A DNA stretch of 35,405 bases from Bdellovibrionaceae bacterium UBA3535 (GCA_002376845.1 DFOS01000006.1:1-35405), one strand, 5' to 3'; counted from the stretch's first letter, positions 23,963-32,938 are shown. Made by a program: numbers and translations. The notes: generated by a model from the sequence alone, not told the origin.

Positions 23963-25282
23963 TTAGGAAATCAGCAGGGCGGCCCAACAAGCGGTTAAAA
24001 AGGCAGCAATACTGCCGCCATAAACAGCCCGCAAGCCAAATCTAGCAAGATCACCTTTGCGTGAGGGAGCTAGGGCGCCAATCCCCCCAAGCTGTATGCC
24101 GATAGAGGAAAAATTCGCAAAACCGCAAAGGGCATAAGAGGCGATGATAATACTTTTGTCGCTAAGTAGGTGCATTTGTTTTGTCAAATCCACGTAGGCA
24201 ACAAACTCATTTAGTATCACTTTTTTACCCAAGAGTGCTCCAATCAAAAAACATTCTTCCCATGGAATCCCCATGAGAAAGGCACAGGGGGCAAAGAGCC
24301 AGGCCATAATTAGCTCCAAACTCAATTCCAAATCTTCTTGGCGCATGGATGCAGGCACCAAAGCCTCTCCCCAGCTAGAAAAATGAATGAGATGACCAAG
24401 CAAAGACACCAGCCAATTAGCCATATAAAGTAATGCTATAAAGGCGATCAGCATGGCAGCAACATTTAAAGCAACACTTAAACCTTCTCTTGCACCATTT
24501 GCTGCCGCTTCAATCACATTGGCATCTTCGCTGCGCATATTTGCCTTAAAATCCTTTGTTGCCGTTTCCGGCACCTGGGTTTCGGGAACCAAAATTTTAG
24601 CTACCAAAATCGCAGCCGGAGCCGACATCACGCTGGCCGTTAATAAATGGCCTGCGATATCAGGAATGCGGCCTTGCAAAAACCCCACAAAGGCAGCCAA
24701 GACGCTGCCAGCCACAGTGGCCATGCCGCCAACCATAAGCACCATCAATTCTGAGCGAGTAAGGTTAGCCAAATAGGGACGAATGACTAGCGGCGCTTCC
24801 GTTTGCCCAATAAAAATATTGGCGCAAGCAGACAAAGACTCGGCGGCAGAGATTTTTAAGGTTTTTTGCATTAGCCAAGAAAGAGCCGCAATGATTTTTT
24901 GCATTACTCGTAAATAGTAAAGTACCGCCATTAAAGAGGAAAAAAAGATGATCACCGGTAGTGCACGAAAAGCAAAGATCCAATCACCAATGACTTTTTC
25001 ATCCGCCAAAGGCCCAAAAACAAATCGGCTTCCTTCATCGGAAAACTCCAGAATCTTGCTAAAAAAAATATTCGCCCACTCAAATAAAAACTGCAAAGCC
25101 CCAGGCACTCCAAGACGCGGAATACCCAAAATGGCCACACCCAAAAAAAGCTGCAAGCCGAGGCCAAATAAAATAAATTGTGGCCGCACTGCCTTACGGT
25201 TTTCTGATAGGAAATAGGTAATGCATATAAAAACAAGAATCCCCAGGAGTGCAAACATGGCATGGGTATATGTGGATTTCAT
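23963..25282 (-). CDS. NupC-family concentrative nucleoside transporter
   Basis: A 439-residue inner-membrane CNT transporter that imports nucleosides with H+ or Na+. Family signatures are present: the GQTEAPLVI segment, EGLSVALNVAAMLIAFIAL, MGIPW, LLGKKVILNEFVAY and ALCGFANFSSIGIQLGGIG. The N-terminus adds three helices before the core, as in NupC. No clear SD precedes the ATG. It points the same way as sdhCAB but is separated from it by 110 bp with its own promoter candidate. Uptake of nucleosides suits an organism that salvages nucleic-acid breakdown products. Confidence 0.93.
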   Translation of the reverse strand: MKSTYTHAMFALLGILVFICITYFLSENRKAVRPQFILFGLGLQLFLGVAILGIPRLGVPGALQFLFEWANIFFSKILEFSDEGSRFVFGPLADEKVIGDWIFAFRALPVIIFFSSLMAVLYYLRVMQKIIAALSWLMQKTLKISAAESLSACANIFIGQTEAPLVIRPYLANLTRSELMVLMVGGMATVAGSVLAAFVGFLQGRIPDIAGHLLTASVMSAPAAILVAKILVPETQVPETATKDFKANMRSEDANVIEAAANGAREGLSVALNVAAMLIAFIALLYMANWLVSLLGHLIHFSSWGEALVPASMRQEDLELSLELIMAWLFAPCAFLMGIPWEECFLIGALLGKKVILNEFVAYVDLTKQMHLLSDKSIIIASYALCGFANFSSIGIQLGGIGALAPSRKGDLARFGLRAVYGGSIAAFLTACWAALLIS

Positions 25283-25397
25283 AGTGATTACAAGTTGAAA
25301 TCATGGCCATAAGTCTGGTTTTGCTACTTATCGAAGGTCGCGTCTTAAGTTCTACGTCTGGGGGCCGAAGGTATGGATACGTAAACCAAATACGCTC

Positions 25398-26486
25398 CTA
25401 CACGGATTCGTGGGAGCCCTCCCATTTTTCTGCCTCTACCAAGATCCCGCCATTATAAAACCTTAGTCTTTGAGAGTTCGCCTTATTTTCAGATTTATAA
25501 ACTACCAAATTATCACTGCAGCGAAAGGCCTTTAGCCAATCGGCAAGTGGCGGTTCTAGTTTTACTTGTTTGCCGTAGGGTAAGTTGGCAAACAAAAAGG
25601 CCCTTTTAGGAGCCTGGCGCATAAACGTTAGAACATCCTCTTGGTGAAAGTGAACGCGTGCAAAATCCGATAGGTTCTCTTTTGCCACAGCCAAAGCCGC
25701 TGGATTGTGATCATTTAGGTGCACGTCGCGTATTCCCAATTCCTCTTTGGAAAATCGCCTATCACTTTTAGCCAGCTCCAGAAAATCAATGGCAAATTCT
25801 CGCTGCATGGCTTTGTGCCAATGCAAAACTTCCCAGGCGCTACTTGCACTACCGCAGCAGGGGTCAATAAAATCTTTATCCATCATTGCGCTTTTATAAG
25901 GATATAGCAGAGCATAGATTAGGTTCTCTCTGATGGAGGCTTTGTAGACCTTGCGATGCAAACTTCGCTTGTAGAGCGGCTCCCCACTAAGATCCAAAGA
26001 CAAGGAGCACTGATCTGCATTTATGCGCAGAAAAATTCGGTGTGCATAGCTGCGGCTTTGCTTGCGTGGCTGAAAGGCTTGAAAATGTGTTTTTAAAGCA
26101 TCGGCAAAACAATCTGCTACGCGTTTTTCATTATTTAAACGAGATTTTTTGCAATCGACTTGCAGCTCATACTGCCCCTCAACCAGATAATCATTCCAAA
26201 AGATTTTGCTACATTTTTGATAGAACTTAGGAAAATCTCGCACGCGAAATTCTGCCAAGCGCGCCAACAAACGGGTGGGTACTTTTAAATGCGCTTGCAA
26301 GTGCTTCACCTCAGCCAGGGACATAACAAAGCTGTAGCCACCTGCATGCATTTCGGCAAGGTAGCGAGACTTGGTAAGCTCTTGAAACTCTTGCAAACCA
26401 ACAGCCTCAAATGGCGGAGCCACGGCTGCAAATATTTTTATAGGCTCATTAATATCTGCTTTTCTTTCTCTTCGATTCTTCGCCAC
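25398..26486 (-). CDS. THUMP-domain rRNA/RNA guanine-N2 methyltransferase
   Basis: A 362-residue RlmL-N/UPF0020-type protein. An N-terminal ferredoxin-like/THUMP region (FAAVAPPFEAVGLQEFQEL, then HRIFLRIN...SLDLSG) is followed by YKASIRENLIYALL and a Rossmann methyltransferase: DPCCGSAS (SAM motif, usually DPFCGSGT), a LNDHNPAALAVAKENL strand, HFHQEDVLTF and NLPYG at the catalytic NPPY position. Relatives methylate N2 of guanines in 23S rRNA (e.g. G2445). The start is GTG 26486, overlapping the pseudouridine synthase gene by 49 bp; no Met occurs before the THUMP core, so a long overlap is needed. Confidence 0.83.
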   Translation of the reverse strand: MAKNRRERKADINEPIKIFAAVAPPFEAVGLQEFQELTKSRYLAEMHAGGYSFVMSLAEVKHLQAHLKVPTRLLARLAEFRVRDFPKFYQKCSKIFWNDYLVEGQYELQVDCKKSRLNNEKRVADCFADALKTHFQAFQPRKQSRSYAHRIFLRINADQCSLSLDLSGEPLYKRSLHRKVYKASIRENLIYALLYPYKSAMMDKDFIDPCCGSASSAWEVLHWHKAMQREFAIDFLELAKSDRRFSKEELGIRDVHLNDHNPAALAVAKENLSDFARVHFHQEDVLTFMRQAPKRAFLFANLPYGKQVKLEPPLADWLKAFRCSDNLVVYKSENKANSQRLRFYNGGILVEAEKWEGSHESV

Positions 26487-27166
26487 TGACCTTCTTCTAA
26501 TCCCTTTAAATCCAGGTTTCCAATTCGAATGCGTTTGAGCATCAATACTTGTTTATTTAAGTATTCCATCATTTTACGAATTTGGCGATTCTTTCCCTCT
26601 TTCAATTCCAATTCATAGAGACTCTTGCGAAGCCGCCGCACTTTTACCGGTTTTAACTGTCCATTGGCCCAGGCCTTGCCGCTACTTAAAAGTCCTAATT
26701 CCTGCGCATTCAAGTCTTCGTTTAACTTTACCACATAGGCCTTGGCCACCGGACTGTCGGCAGCAATGATCTTTCTGGCCAGGCTACCATCCTGACTTAA
26801 AATCAACAGCCCCTTCGAATCAATATCTAGCCGGCCAACTGGGGCCAAGCCCTGGGTGGAAATGGCCATGGGATTGGGGCTTTTGCATGCATCAAGTTTG
26901 AGCAAATCAAAGACATGTGGGTGATGGTCTTCGCTTGCGTGAGAGACATATCCCACGGGTTTATAAAGAATAATGCTTTGCTTTTTCTTTAAATAGGAGC
27001 TGGCGGCAGGGGAGAGGCTAATTTCATCACTTGGCTCCACCTTGCTGCCAAGCACGTCTACCACCTGCCCATTTACCAATACCCAGCCCTTGGCAATCAG
27101 CACATCGGCTTCCCGGCGCGAGCAAAGCCCCAAATCTGCCATTCTCTTAGACAAACGCAGGCTCAT
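26438..27166 (-). CDS. RluF/RsuA-family rRNA pseudouridine synthase
   Basis: A 242-residue enzyme with an N-terminal S4 RNA-binding domain (LSKRMADLGLCSRREADVLI) and the RsuA-type catalytic core. YKPVGYVSHA is followed by PVGRLDIDSKGLLILSQDG with the catalytic Asp after RL, then KEGKNRQIRKM and LKRIRIGNLDLKGLEEGQW. The last motif is most like RluF (23S U2604), but RluB/RsuA-type specificity cannot be excluded. ATG 27166 is preferred over TTG 27175; AAAGG lies about 10 nt before it. Its end overlaps the downstream methyltransferase gene, so both modification enzymes are coupled. Confidence 0.9.
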   Translation of the reverse strand: MSLRLSKRMADLGLCSRREADVLIAKGWVLVNGQVVDVLGSKVEPSDEISLSPAASSYLKKKQSIILYKPVGYVSHASEDHHPHVFDLLKLDACKSPNPMAISTQGLAPVGRLDIDSKGLLILSQDGSLARKIIAADSPVAKAYVVKLNEDLNAQELGLLSSGKAWANGQLKPVKVRRLRKSLYELELKEGKNRQIRKMMEYLNKQVLMLKRIRIGNLDLKGLEEGQWRRIEEKEKQILMSL

Positions 27167-27182
27167 TGATAGCAAGCCTTTC

Positions 27183-27210
27183 TTGACAAATTAGTCAGAA
27201 AATTCATAAT
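27183..27210 (+). promoter_or_regulatory. Strong sigma-70-type promoter for the yfgM-like/bamB operon
   Basis: A perfect TTGACA (27183-27188) and CATAAT (27205-27210) are 16 bp apart. Transcription would start near 27217, leaving a short leader that carries GAAGGA 6 nt before the ATG at 27240. The region also separates the divergent pseudouridine synthase gene. Confidence 0.65.
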
Positions 27211-27239
27211 CATATCCAATATTTGCCGAAGGATGCCAG

Positions 27240-27914
27240 ATGTCAGAAAACAATCAAGAAGTTAATGTAGGAAACACAAAATCTACTGGGATTGCCGATC
27301 AATTGTTGGCGATTCGCAGAGAACTCATCATTGGATTTGCCCTAATTGTTGTCACCGTGCTTGCTTTTCAAGGCTACCACTGGTTGGAAAAACGCCAAGA
27401 AATCAAGGCGAATGAAGCTTACTATTTTTTAAAAGCTCGCAATCAAATAACGGACAATACGGAGAATCTATCGAAAAAAGAAGTTCAAGATAGCATTCGG
27501 CAATTTATCAAAGATCACGCCTCAAGATCTGTAGCGAAAAGTGCCGCATTGGACTTGGCAAAATACTATGAATCCATCGACAACTTTAAGGCGGCTTACG
27601 AGACTTTGTCTTTGGTTCAAGTAAAGAAAATTTCGAGCATAATGGATGGCCTTTATAAATACCGTTTGGCTGTTAGCATGCAAAAAAACCAAGATTGCCA
27701 GCAAGCTATCAGTGTATTTGACGAAATCATTAATAGCCGCAAGCAAGCCGATTTGATTGCCCCCAGCATGCTACAAAAAGCACTTTGCCTAGAAAACATC
27801 GGCAAAAAAGACGAGGCAATGGCCGCCTATGAAAACCTAATCTCCACCTACGGTGATACAGATACAGGTAAAAAGGCCGAAAAATATTTAATCCTTTTAA
27901 AAATGGGTGCTTAA
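27240..27914 (+). CDS. YfgM-like membrane-anchored TPR protein
   Basis: A 224-residue protein with a short polar N-terminus, one transmembrane helix (about 29-48) and a periplasmic part made of helical TPR-like repeats (AAYETLSLVQVKK; CQQAISVFDEI; KDEAMAAYENLI). This matches the YfgM/TPR_21 layout, an ancillary subunit near the SecYEG translocon that helps hand over outer-membrane proteins. The following bamB-like gene starts directly after the stop, and the yfgM-bamB pair is conserved in many proteobacteria, which supports the assignment. Sequence similarity itself is loose. Confidence 0.78.
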   Translation: MSENNQEVNVGNTKSTGIADQLLAIRRELIIGFALIVVTVLAFQGYHWLEKRQEIKANEAYYFLKARNQITDNTENLSKKEVQDSIRQFIKDHASRSVAKSAALDLAKYYESIDNFKAAYETLSLVQVKKISSIMDGLYKYRLAVSMQKNQDCQQAISVFDEIINSRKQADLIAPSMLQKALCLENIGKKDEAMAAYENLISTYGDTDTGKKAEKYLILLKMGA

Positions 27915-29018
27915 TTGCGATATATACTGGTTTCGATCATTGCTCTAACTTGTGCTTGTGCTAGCAAACCCACAGCCAAAAAGTTTGAGTTGCGTAACAT
28001 AAGCACTAATTATTTACCCAATCACCTAGAGCTAAGATCTCGAATAAGCTCTGTTAGTAAACCCTTAATTAGCGAAGACAAAATTTTTATAGCCAATGCT
28101 TATGACGGGGTGAAAGCCATAAACCGTAGCAACCAGAGTGTGGCTTGGAGCAATTTGCACGAGGGCGGTGTGGAATCTGGCTTAGCTCTTCGCGGCTCAC
28201 GATTGTATTATGGCGCCAATGACCATTACTTTTATGCCGTACATCGAGAAAGCGGAAAAGAAATATGGCGTGTAAAAGTAGAGGGTGAAGTACTCAGTGA
28301 ACCGGTCATTATGGGCAACCGCATTTATTTTCTAACCGGCAGCAATCATCTTTATGCCTTAAATATGGAAGATGGCAAACAAATCTGGCGCTACAAACGA
28401 AATATCAAACAAGATCTGAGCGTTCGCGGGGCCTCTACGCCCATAATTCACAATCAACGTATTTATATTGGTTTTTCTGACGGCTATTTTGCCAGTTTAC
28501 GTCTAAACGATGGCAGCCTTGTATGGGAAAGACTAATAAACAGCAATCCTAAGTTCAAAGACGTGGACGCCAGAGCCGTCATTCACAAAGATCGTATTTT
28601 TATCTCTGGCTTTGATTCGAAACTTTATGCTTTGACTCTAAGTAATGGAGGCATCCTTTGGTCCTTAGAGGAGGGGGGAGTTTATGCTCCCACGCTATTT
28701 GATGACAAACTTATCTATGCCAATACCGAGGGAGATTTATTGCTGTTGGACGCTTCCAGCGGCAAGCTGCTACAACGTAAAAGTGCAAAAGATGGCGTCT
28801 ACCGGGAGCCCTTACTAAAAGACAATCTCATCATTGTAGGCTCCAGCCACGGCCCCATAGAAATCATTGATGCCATCACCTGGAAAACCCTAGGACAATA
28901 CCACACAGGTTTGGGTGTGGCCTCAAAGGCCGTGATCTCAGAAAAAAACCGTTTTCTATTTGTCAGCGAGGGATCTAGCTTGGTGGAAATGCAGTACCAG
29001 TGGCGGAGATTGTACTGA
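27915..29018 (+). CDS. bamB: BamB-like beta-propeller outer-membrane assembly lipoprotein
   Basis: A 367-residue lipoprotein. The signal ends around LTCACAS (Cys13 or Cys15 acylated; the box is not ideal), followed by PQQ-type propeller blades with repeated YALN/YALT...G..W motifs (e.g. FYAVHRESGKEIWRV, LYALNMEDGKQIWRY, LYALTLSNGGILWSL). VRGASTP corresponds to the RG(E/A)SAP loop by which BamB contacts BamA. It starts with TTG at 27915, immediately after the yfgM-like TAA, so translation is coupled. Its TGA overlaps the next ATG (TGATG). Confidence 0.88.
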   Translation: MRYILVSIIALTCACASKPTAKKFELRNISTNYLPNHLELRSRISSVSKPLISEDKIFIANAYDGVKAINRSNQSVAWSNLHEGGVESGLALRGSRLYYGANDHYFYAVHRESGKEIWRVKVEGEVLSEPVIMGNRIYFLTGSNHLYALNMEDGKQIWRYKRNIKQDLSVRGASTPIIHNQRIYIGFSDGYFASLRLNDGSLVWERLINSNPKFKDVDARAVIHKDRIFISGFDSKLYALTLSNGGILWSLEEGGVYAPTLFDDKLIYANTEGDLLLLDASSGKLLQRKSAKDGVYREPLLKDNLIIVGSSHGPIEIIDAITWKTLGQYHTGLGVASKAVISEKNRFLFVSEGSSLVEMQYQWRRLY

Positions 29019-29425
29019 TGCTTCGTATTTTTCTCATTTCTTTGCTTTTGGTAGCTTGCTCGAGTGGTCGCTGTCGACAAAAAAAAACCAATAAGGATTT
29101 TGTTCAGCAGACAGCCAACCTACCTGAATTTCAAAAAAAACAGCCAAAGAAAATTACCTATGCGGATTTACAAATTGTACAAATCTATGCGCCAGATGGT
29201 AGCAAACAATGCGAGGCCGACACGCAAATACCCGTGGAAAACTTTAAACAAAAATTAGAAAAAGCAGACGTCAAAGTCATCAAAGTCTCACATAAATCCG
29301 ATGGCATGATACGCATACAAACTTGCGGCACTCCAACCGGCATGATCTATGTCTTTGACATCCAAAAAATTGATCTACAAAAAGCTTTAGAACTTGGTTT
29401 TCAAGTCCACAAATCATCCATGTAG
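29018..29425 (+). CDS. Small lipoprotein, unknown function
   Basis: A 135-residue lipoprotein: signal MLRIFLISLLLVACSS with lipobox L-V-A-C. A Lys/Gln-rich linker leads into a small alpha/beta domain (about 50-130) containing two Cys (KQCEA and QTCGT) that could pair. No family recognised. It shares a 1-bp overlap with the bamB-like stop, with GGAG about 9 nt upstream, so it belongs to that operon. The usual position after bamB is der, which is absent here. Its last 25 bp overlap the convergent glutaredoxin gene. Confidence 0.75.
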   Translation: MLRIFLISLLLVACSSGRCRQKKTNKDFVQQTANLPEFQKKQPKKITYADLQIVQIYAPDGSKQCEADTQIPVENFKQKLEKADVKVIKVSHKSDGMIRIQTCGTPTGMIYVFDIQKIDLQKALELGFQVHKSSM

Positions 29426-30051
29426 TGAAAGTTGCTCGCCTCTTTGATAGATTGCAAGTAGGCATGCAAACGCGCAGAGAATTGAAATTCAGGCACTATA
29501 TACATTCCCCAGAGATGCGAAGCTAATAATATATCCTGAATGCGCAAAGAATCACTTCGATAAAAGCCCTCATCTTGCAATTGCTTTTCTAAATCCTCCA
29601 GAAGCGGGGATAGCTGTTGAAGAAAGTCTTCCTTGTTTTTGATCAAGTTCGCAAAGGGGCCGCGTTTGAGCTCTTTTTTTTGCTGAAAGTACTTTCTAGC
29701 TTCAGGACTAAATTCCTTGGTATAAATCCAGTGTGGCATTGCCAAATTATGAATGGGTTTGGCCAGCTCGCTCAGCCGCTCCTCTAGCTCTACTTCCTCC
29801 GTACTGCCAAAGTAGCTAGCACAACTAAGTCGATCTTCCTGATCCAATTCACGAATAATATCCAGACTTTCATTCATAATTTTACCGTCACCAAAATCCA
29901 CAATTGGTAGCATTTTTTTACCACTCAATTTCACAGGCCCCTCTTCATCATCATAAGAGAAGGCTTTTGCCTCATAATCCATCTTCAAAAAGCCCAAGGC
30001 CAAGCGAACGCGTACACAAAATGGGCAGTGGTAATAATGATAAAGTATCAT
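29401..30051 (-). CDS. grxB: Glutaredoxin 2 (GrxB-type)
   Basis: A 216-residue glutaredoxin 2. A thioredoxin-fold N-domain has the redox motif C9-P-F-C12 in MILYHYYHCPFC, a cis-Pro segment KKMLPIVDFGDGKIMNESLDI, and then an all-helical GST-like C-domain. It reduces disulfides and glutathionylated proteins using glutathione. The start at 30051 follows AAAGGAGA; the frame is open 144 bp further upstream, but that part shows no protein-like features and runs across the divergent transporter gene's leader. Length agrees with E. coli GrxB (215). Confidence 0.92.
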   Translation of the reverse strand: MILYHYYHCPFCVRVRLALGFLKMDYEAKAFSYDDEEGPVKLSGKKMLPIVDFGDGKIMNESLDIIRELDQEDRLSCASYFGSTEEVELEERLSELAKPIHNLAMPHWIYTKEFSPEARKYFQQKKELKRGPFANLIKNKEDFLQQLSPLLEDLEKQLQDEGFYRSDSLRIQDILLASHLWGMYIVPEFQFSARLHAYLQSIKEASNFHYMDDLWT

Positions 30052-30178
30052 TTTGTCTCCTTTAGTGGCCTGAATTATGGCAAAAAAAAAGCTCATAGAC
30101 AATAAGCGTAATGGTATTCGAACTTGGCCTAAAGAGGCATATTTGCTACAAATCCTTAAGCACAAACAAGGATTGAAA

Positions 30179-31087
30179 ATGTTGAAGAAAATCACTTATT
30201 TCGTAGTTTTTGCGGCGCTTTTCACGGGCTGCACGATGAAAAAACCCGAGCTTGGTAGTGAAGAAAATCCAGTGAAACTTTTCTTTGTTCCATCCGTTGA
30301 TGCTAAATTGATAGCTGATAAAGCCAAACTTGCTGTTAAATATCTAGAAGCAAATACCCCGTATAAATTTGAATTGAAAATTCCCGCCAGCTTCGTTGCC
30401 GTTGTGGAGGCCTTTGGTACCAATCGGGCCGATGTTGCGGCGCTCAACACGTTCGGCTATATCAAAGCCAATGAAAAATACGGCGCAGAGGCCATTATCA
30501 CTTTTAAGCGATTTGGCCGTACCACCTACCGCGCACAAATTGTTGCACGCGCTGATAGCGATATAAATGAACTAGCGGACATCAACGATAAAAAGTTTGC
30601 CTACGTAGATCCTGCCTCCACCTCTGGCTATCTTTTACCCGCAAAACTTTTTAAAGAAAATAACATCACGCCATCAGAAACCGTTTTTGCAAAACGCCAC
30701 GATAACGTAATTATTATGGTCTATCAAAAACAAGTGGATGCCGGCGCCACCTTTCACTCGCCGAAAAACCCTGAGGGCAAAATTGAGGACGCTCGTCGGC
30801 TGGTGCTAGCACAATACCCCAACGTCGAAGAAGAAATTAAGATTGTGCAACTTACAGATGAAATCCCCAATGATCCCATGGTGGTGCGCAAAACTTTACC
30901 CGATGAAATGAAAAAGACGATACAAAAGGCTTTGCTAAACTATATCGATACGGAAGAGGGCAAAGATGTTTTTAAATCTTTGTACGGAGTTACGGAATTT
31001 GTTCCTGCTACGGATAAGGACTACGATGAAGTTCGGGATATGTTAAAAGAACTGGGCGTGAGCGCCGCAGATCTAATGAAAAAATAA
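30179..31087 (+). CDS. phnD: PhnD-type phosphate/phosphonate ABC transporter binding lipoprotein
   Basis: A 303-residue solute-binding protein anchored as a lipoprotein (lipobox L-F-T-G-C). PhnD-like features are VKLFFVPSVDAK, FVAVVEAFGTNRADVAALNTFGY, the FAYVDPASTSGYLLP motif and KRHDNVIIMVYQKQVDAGATF. The family binds phosphonates, phosphite or phosphate; the ligand cannot be told here. ATG 30179 is chosen because AAGGA lies about 7 nt upstream and the signal peptide begins there; the frame continues upstream to 30077 without a signal. Followed by phnC 10 bp downstream. Confidence 0.92.
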   Translation: MLKKITYFVVFAALFTGCTMKKPELGSEENPVKLFFVPSVDAKLIADKAKLAVKYLEANTPYKFELKIPASFVAVVEAFGTNRADVAALNTFGYIKANEKYGAEAIITFKRFGRTTYRAQIVARADSDINELADINDKKFAYVDPASTSGYLLPAKLFKENNITPSETVFAKRHDNVIIMVYQKQVDAGATFHSPKNPEGKIEDARRLVLAQYPNVEEEIKIVQLTDEIPNDPMVVRKTLPDEMKKTIQKALLNYIDTEEGKDVFKSLYGVTEFVPATDKDYDEVRDMLKELGVSAADLMKK

Positions 31088-31097
31088 TGGGCGGACA

Positions 31098-31874
31098 ATG
31101 AACTCAGAAGATGTCATATTAAAAATACAAGATTTAGAAAAAACCTATCCCAACGGCGTACAAGCCCTAAAAGGGGTAAGTTTTGATGTGAAAAAGGGAG
31201 AGTTTCTTGTGGTCATCGGATTGAGCGGCTCAGGCAAATCCACCCTTCTTCGCTGCATCAACCATCTTCATGAGCCCACTGGCGGCAAAATTGAGCTAAA
31301 CGGCAAAGACATTACCCATGTCCATGGCGGAGATTTAAAACGACTTCGCCAAAGCGTCGCCATGATTTTTCAGCACTTTAATTTGGTAGAACGTCATACT
31401 GTGCTAAAGAACGTCTTAACTGGTGCTCTTTCGCGCACCAATACCCTATCTAGCATGCTCGGTTTTTTCTCCGCTGAAGACAGACAAATGGCCTTGGAAT
31501 ATTTAAAGCTGGTGGGTATCGCCCCCAAGGCCAATTACCGAGCAGGGCAACTATCTGGTGGCCAGCAACAAAGAGTTGCCATCGCCCGTGCACTAACACA
31601 AAAGCCAGAAATCTTATTGGCCGATGAACCCGTGGCAAGTCTTGACCCTGCCACCTGCCACACCGTGATGGACCACCTAAAAAAGATCAATGAAGATCTC
31701 GGGCTTACCATCATTTGCAATCTTCACTTTTTAAGTCTGGTTCGCCAATATGCCACTAGGGTTATTGCTCTTCGTGGGGGAGAGCTGGTTTTTAATGGCT
31801 CACCAAAAGATATTACCAATGAATGGTTTGAAAAGATTTATGGTGAAGGCGCCAAAGAAGTACATGTGAATTAG
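31098..31874 (+). CDS. phnC: PhnC-type ABC transporter ATPase
   Basis: A 258-residue ATP-binding subunit. Walker A is GLSGSGKST (41-49), with a Q-loop at MIFQHFNLV, signature LSGGQQQR, Walker B ILLADEP, D-loop ASLDP, and a switch histidine in CNLHFLS. This matches PhnC, where the NLH motif replaces TxH. It powers import by the PhnD/PhnE pair at the inner membrane. It lies between phnD and phnE, with gaps of 10 and 8 bp. Confidence 0.95.
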   Translation: MNSEDVILKIQDLEKTYPNGVQALKGVSFDVKKGEFLVVIGLSGSGKSTLLRCINHLHEPTGGKIELNGKDITHVHGGDLKRLRQSVAMIFQHFNLVERHTVLKNVLTGALSRTNTLSSMLGFFSAEDRQMALEYLKLVGIAPKANYRAGQLSGGQQQRVAIARALTQKPEILLADEPVASLDPATCHTVMDHLKKINEDLGLTIICNLHFLSLVRQYATRVIALRGGELVFNGSPKDITNEWFEKIYGEGAKEVHVN

Positions 31875-31882
31875 GGGATAAT

Positions 31883-32938
31883 ATGAAGTCTATCATTTTT
31901 GACAGCTTGATCTTTGCTTATATCTTTATGGTTGCATTCATATATGCCTACTTAGGGCCTTTTGTGGTGCGCGGGGATGAGGACCAGTGGGTTGGCCTTT
32001 TGCCCATGATAGGTCTATCCCTAATTTTGTTTTTAATCCTTGGCGCTGGATTGAACTTACTTTTAAAAAGGGGACGGCTCTATACTCTAGGTGCCCTATT
32101 GTTTGAGGCCGAACATATTAAGGCCAATCGCATTCCCACACCATTAACCAAGAACTTCTGGTTCTATCAACTCATGATTGCTTTTGTCTTCACCATTGCC
32201 GTTGGCTGGGATGCCACCGAGATCAAACTTTACGAGCTTTTTGGTTATGAAGGGCTATTTGGGGCTGACGGGCAGGGCGGCGCCCTTGGCATTTTCCTTA
32301 GTCTTGTAAATCCCAATTGGCAGATATTGCCGCAAGGAATACTGGCCATTATTGAAACCATTTACATAGCTTTTATGGCCACCATTTTTGCCATACCTGC
32401 CGCATTTTTCTTAAGCTTCTTTGCTGCCAAGAACATTATGGCTGGTAACTCTGTTTTGTTTGGCATCTATCTTTTTATCCGAACCGTTTTAAACGTAACC
32501 CGCTCCATTGAGCCCCTAATTTGGGCCATCATCTTTGCCGTTTGGGTTGGGATCGGGCCTTTCTCCGGTATGTTGGCACTCATGCTTCACTCCATTGCTT
32601 CCTTAACCAAACAGTATTCTGAAATCATTGAGTGTGTAAATGAAGGCCCCATCGAAGGCATTCAAGCCACAGGAGCTAACTTTATACAAACCATTTGGTA
32701 TGCCGTGGTTCCACAAATTATTTTGCCCTACGTATCCTTTACGATTTATCGCTGGGACATCAATGTTCGCATGGCTACCATTATTGGTTTGGTCGGCGGC
32801 GGCGGTATCGGAACGCTCTTAATGATGTACCAAGGGCAAGCCCTTTGGCGAGAAGTAGGGTGTTTGGCCTTTTTGATTGTAATCGCCGTTTGGGCTATGG
32901 ACACAGCCTCGGCCTATATACGCGAGGCCATAAAGTAG
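31883..32938 (+). CDS. phnE: PhnE-type ABC transporter permease with N-terminal extension
   Basis: A 351-residue permease. The C-terminal about 230 residues form the PhnE core, with LAIIETIYIAFMATIFAIPAAF-type helices, the FIRTVLNVTRSIEPLIWAI segment and the EAA-loop EGIQATGA...AVVPQ, then GLVGGGGIGTLL. The first about 100 residues add two further helices and a soluble stretch absent from about 260-280-residue PhnE proteins. Only one permease gene is present, so the complex is probably a homodimer. AGGGGAT precedes the ATG. The stop lies 1 bp from the stop of the convergent gene. Confidence 0.92.
   Translation: MKSIIFDSLIFAYIFMVAFIYAYLGPFVVRGDEDQWVGLLPMIGLSLILFLILGAGLNLLLKRGRLYTLGALLFEAEHIKANRIPTPLTKNFWFYQLMIAFVFTIAVGWDATEIKLYELFGYEGLFGADGQGGALGIFLSLVNPNWQILPQGILAIIETIYIAFMATIFAIPAAFFLSFFAAKNIMAGNSVLFGIYLFIRTVLNVTRSIEPLIWAIIFAVWVGIGPFSGMLALMLHSIASLTKQYSEIIECVNEGPIEGIQATGANFIQTIWYAVVPQIILPYVSFTIYRWDINVRMATIIGLVGGGGIGTLLMMYQGQALWREVGCLAFLIVIAVWAMDTASAYIREAIK

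Noticed and set aside
30077..30178. 34-residue N-terminal extension of PhnD
   Set aside because: It would bury the lipoprotein signal; the ATG at 30179 has AAGGA and begins a proper signal with lipobox LFTGC.
30052..30195. 48-residue N-terminal extension of glutaredoxin 2
   Set aside because: AAAGGAGA before the ATG at 30051 and the family's start at the redox domain fix the shorter form; the extension crosses the divergent phnD leader.
30179..32938. Complete phosphonate-degradation locus
   Set aside because: Only the transporter genes are present; flanking genes are glutaredoxin 2 and a GspC-like protein.
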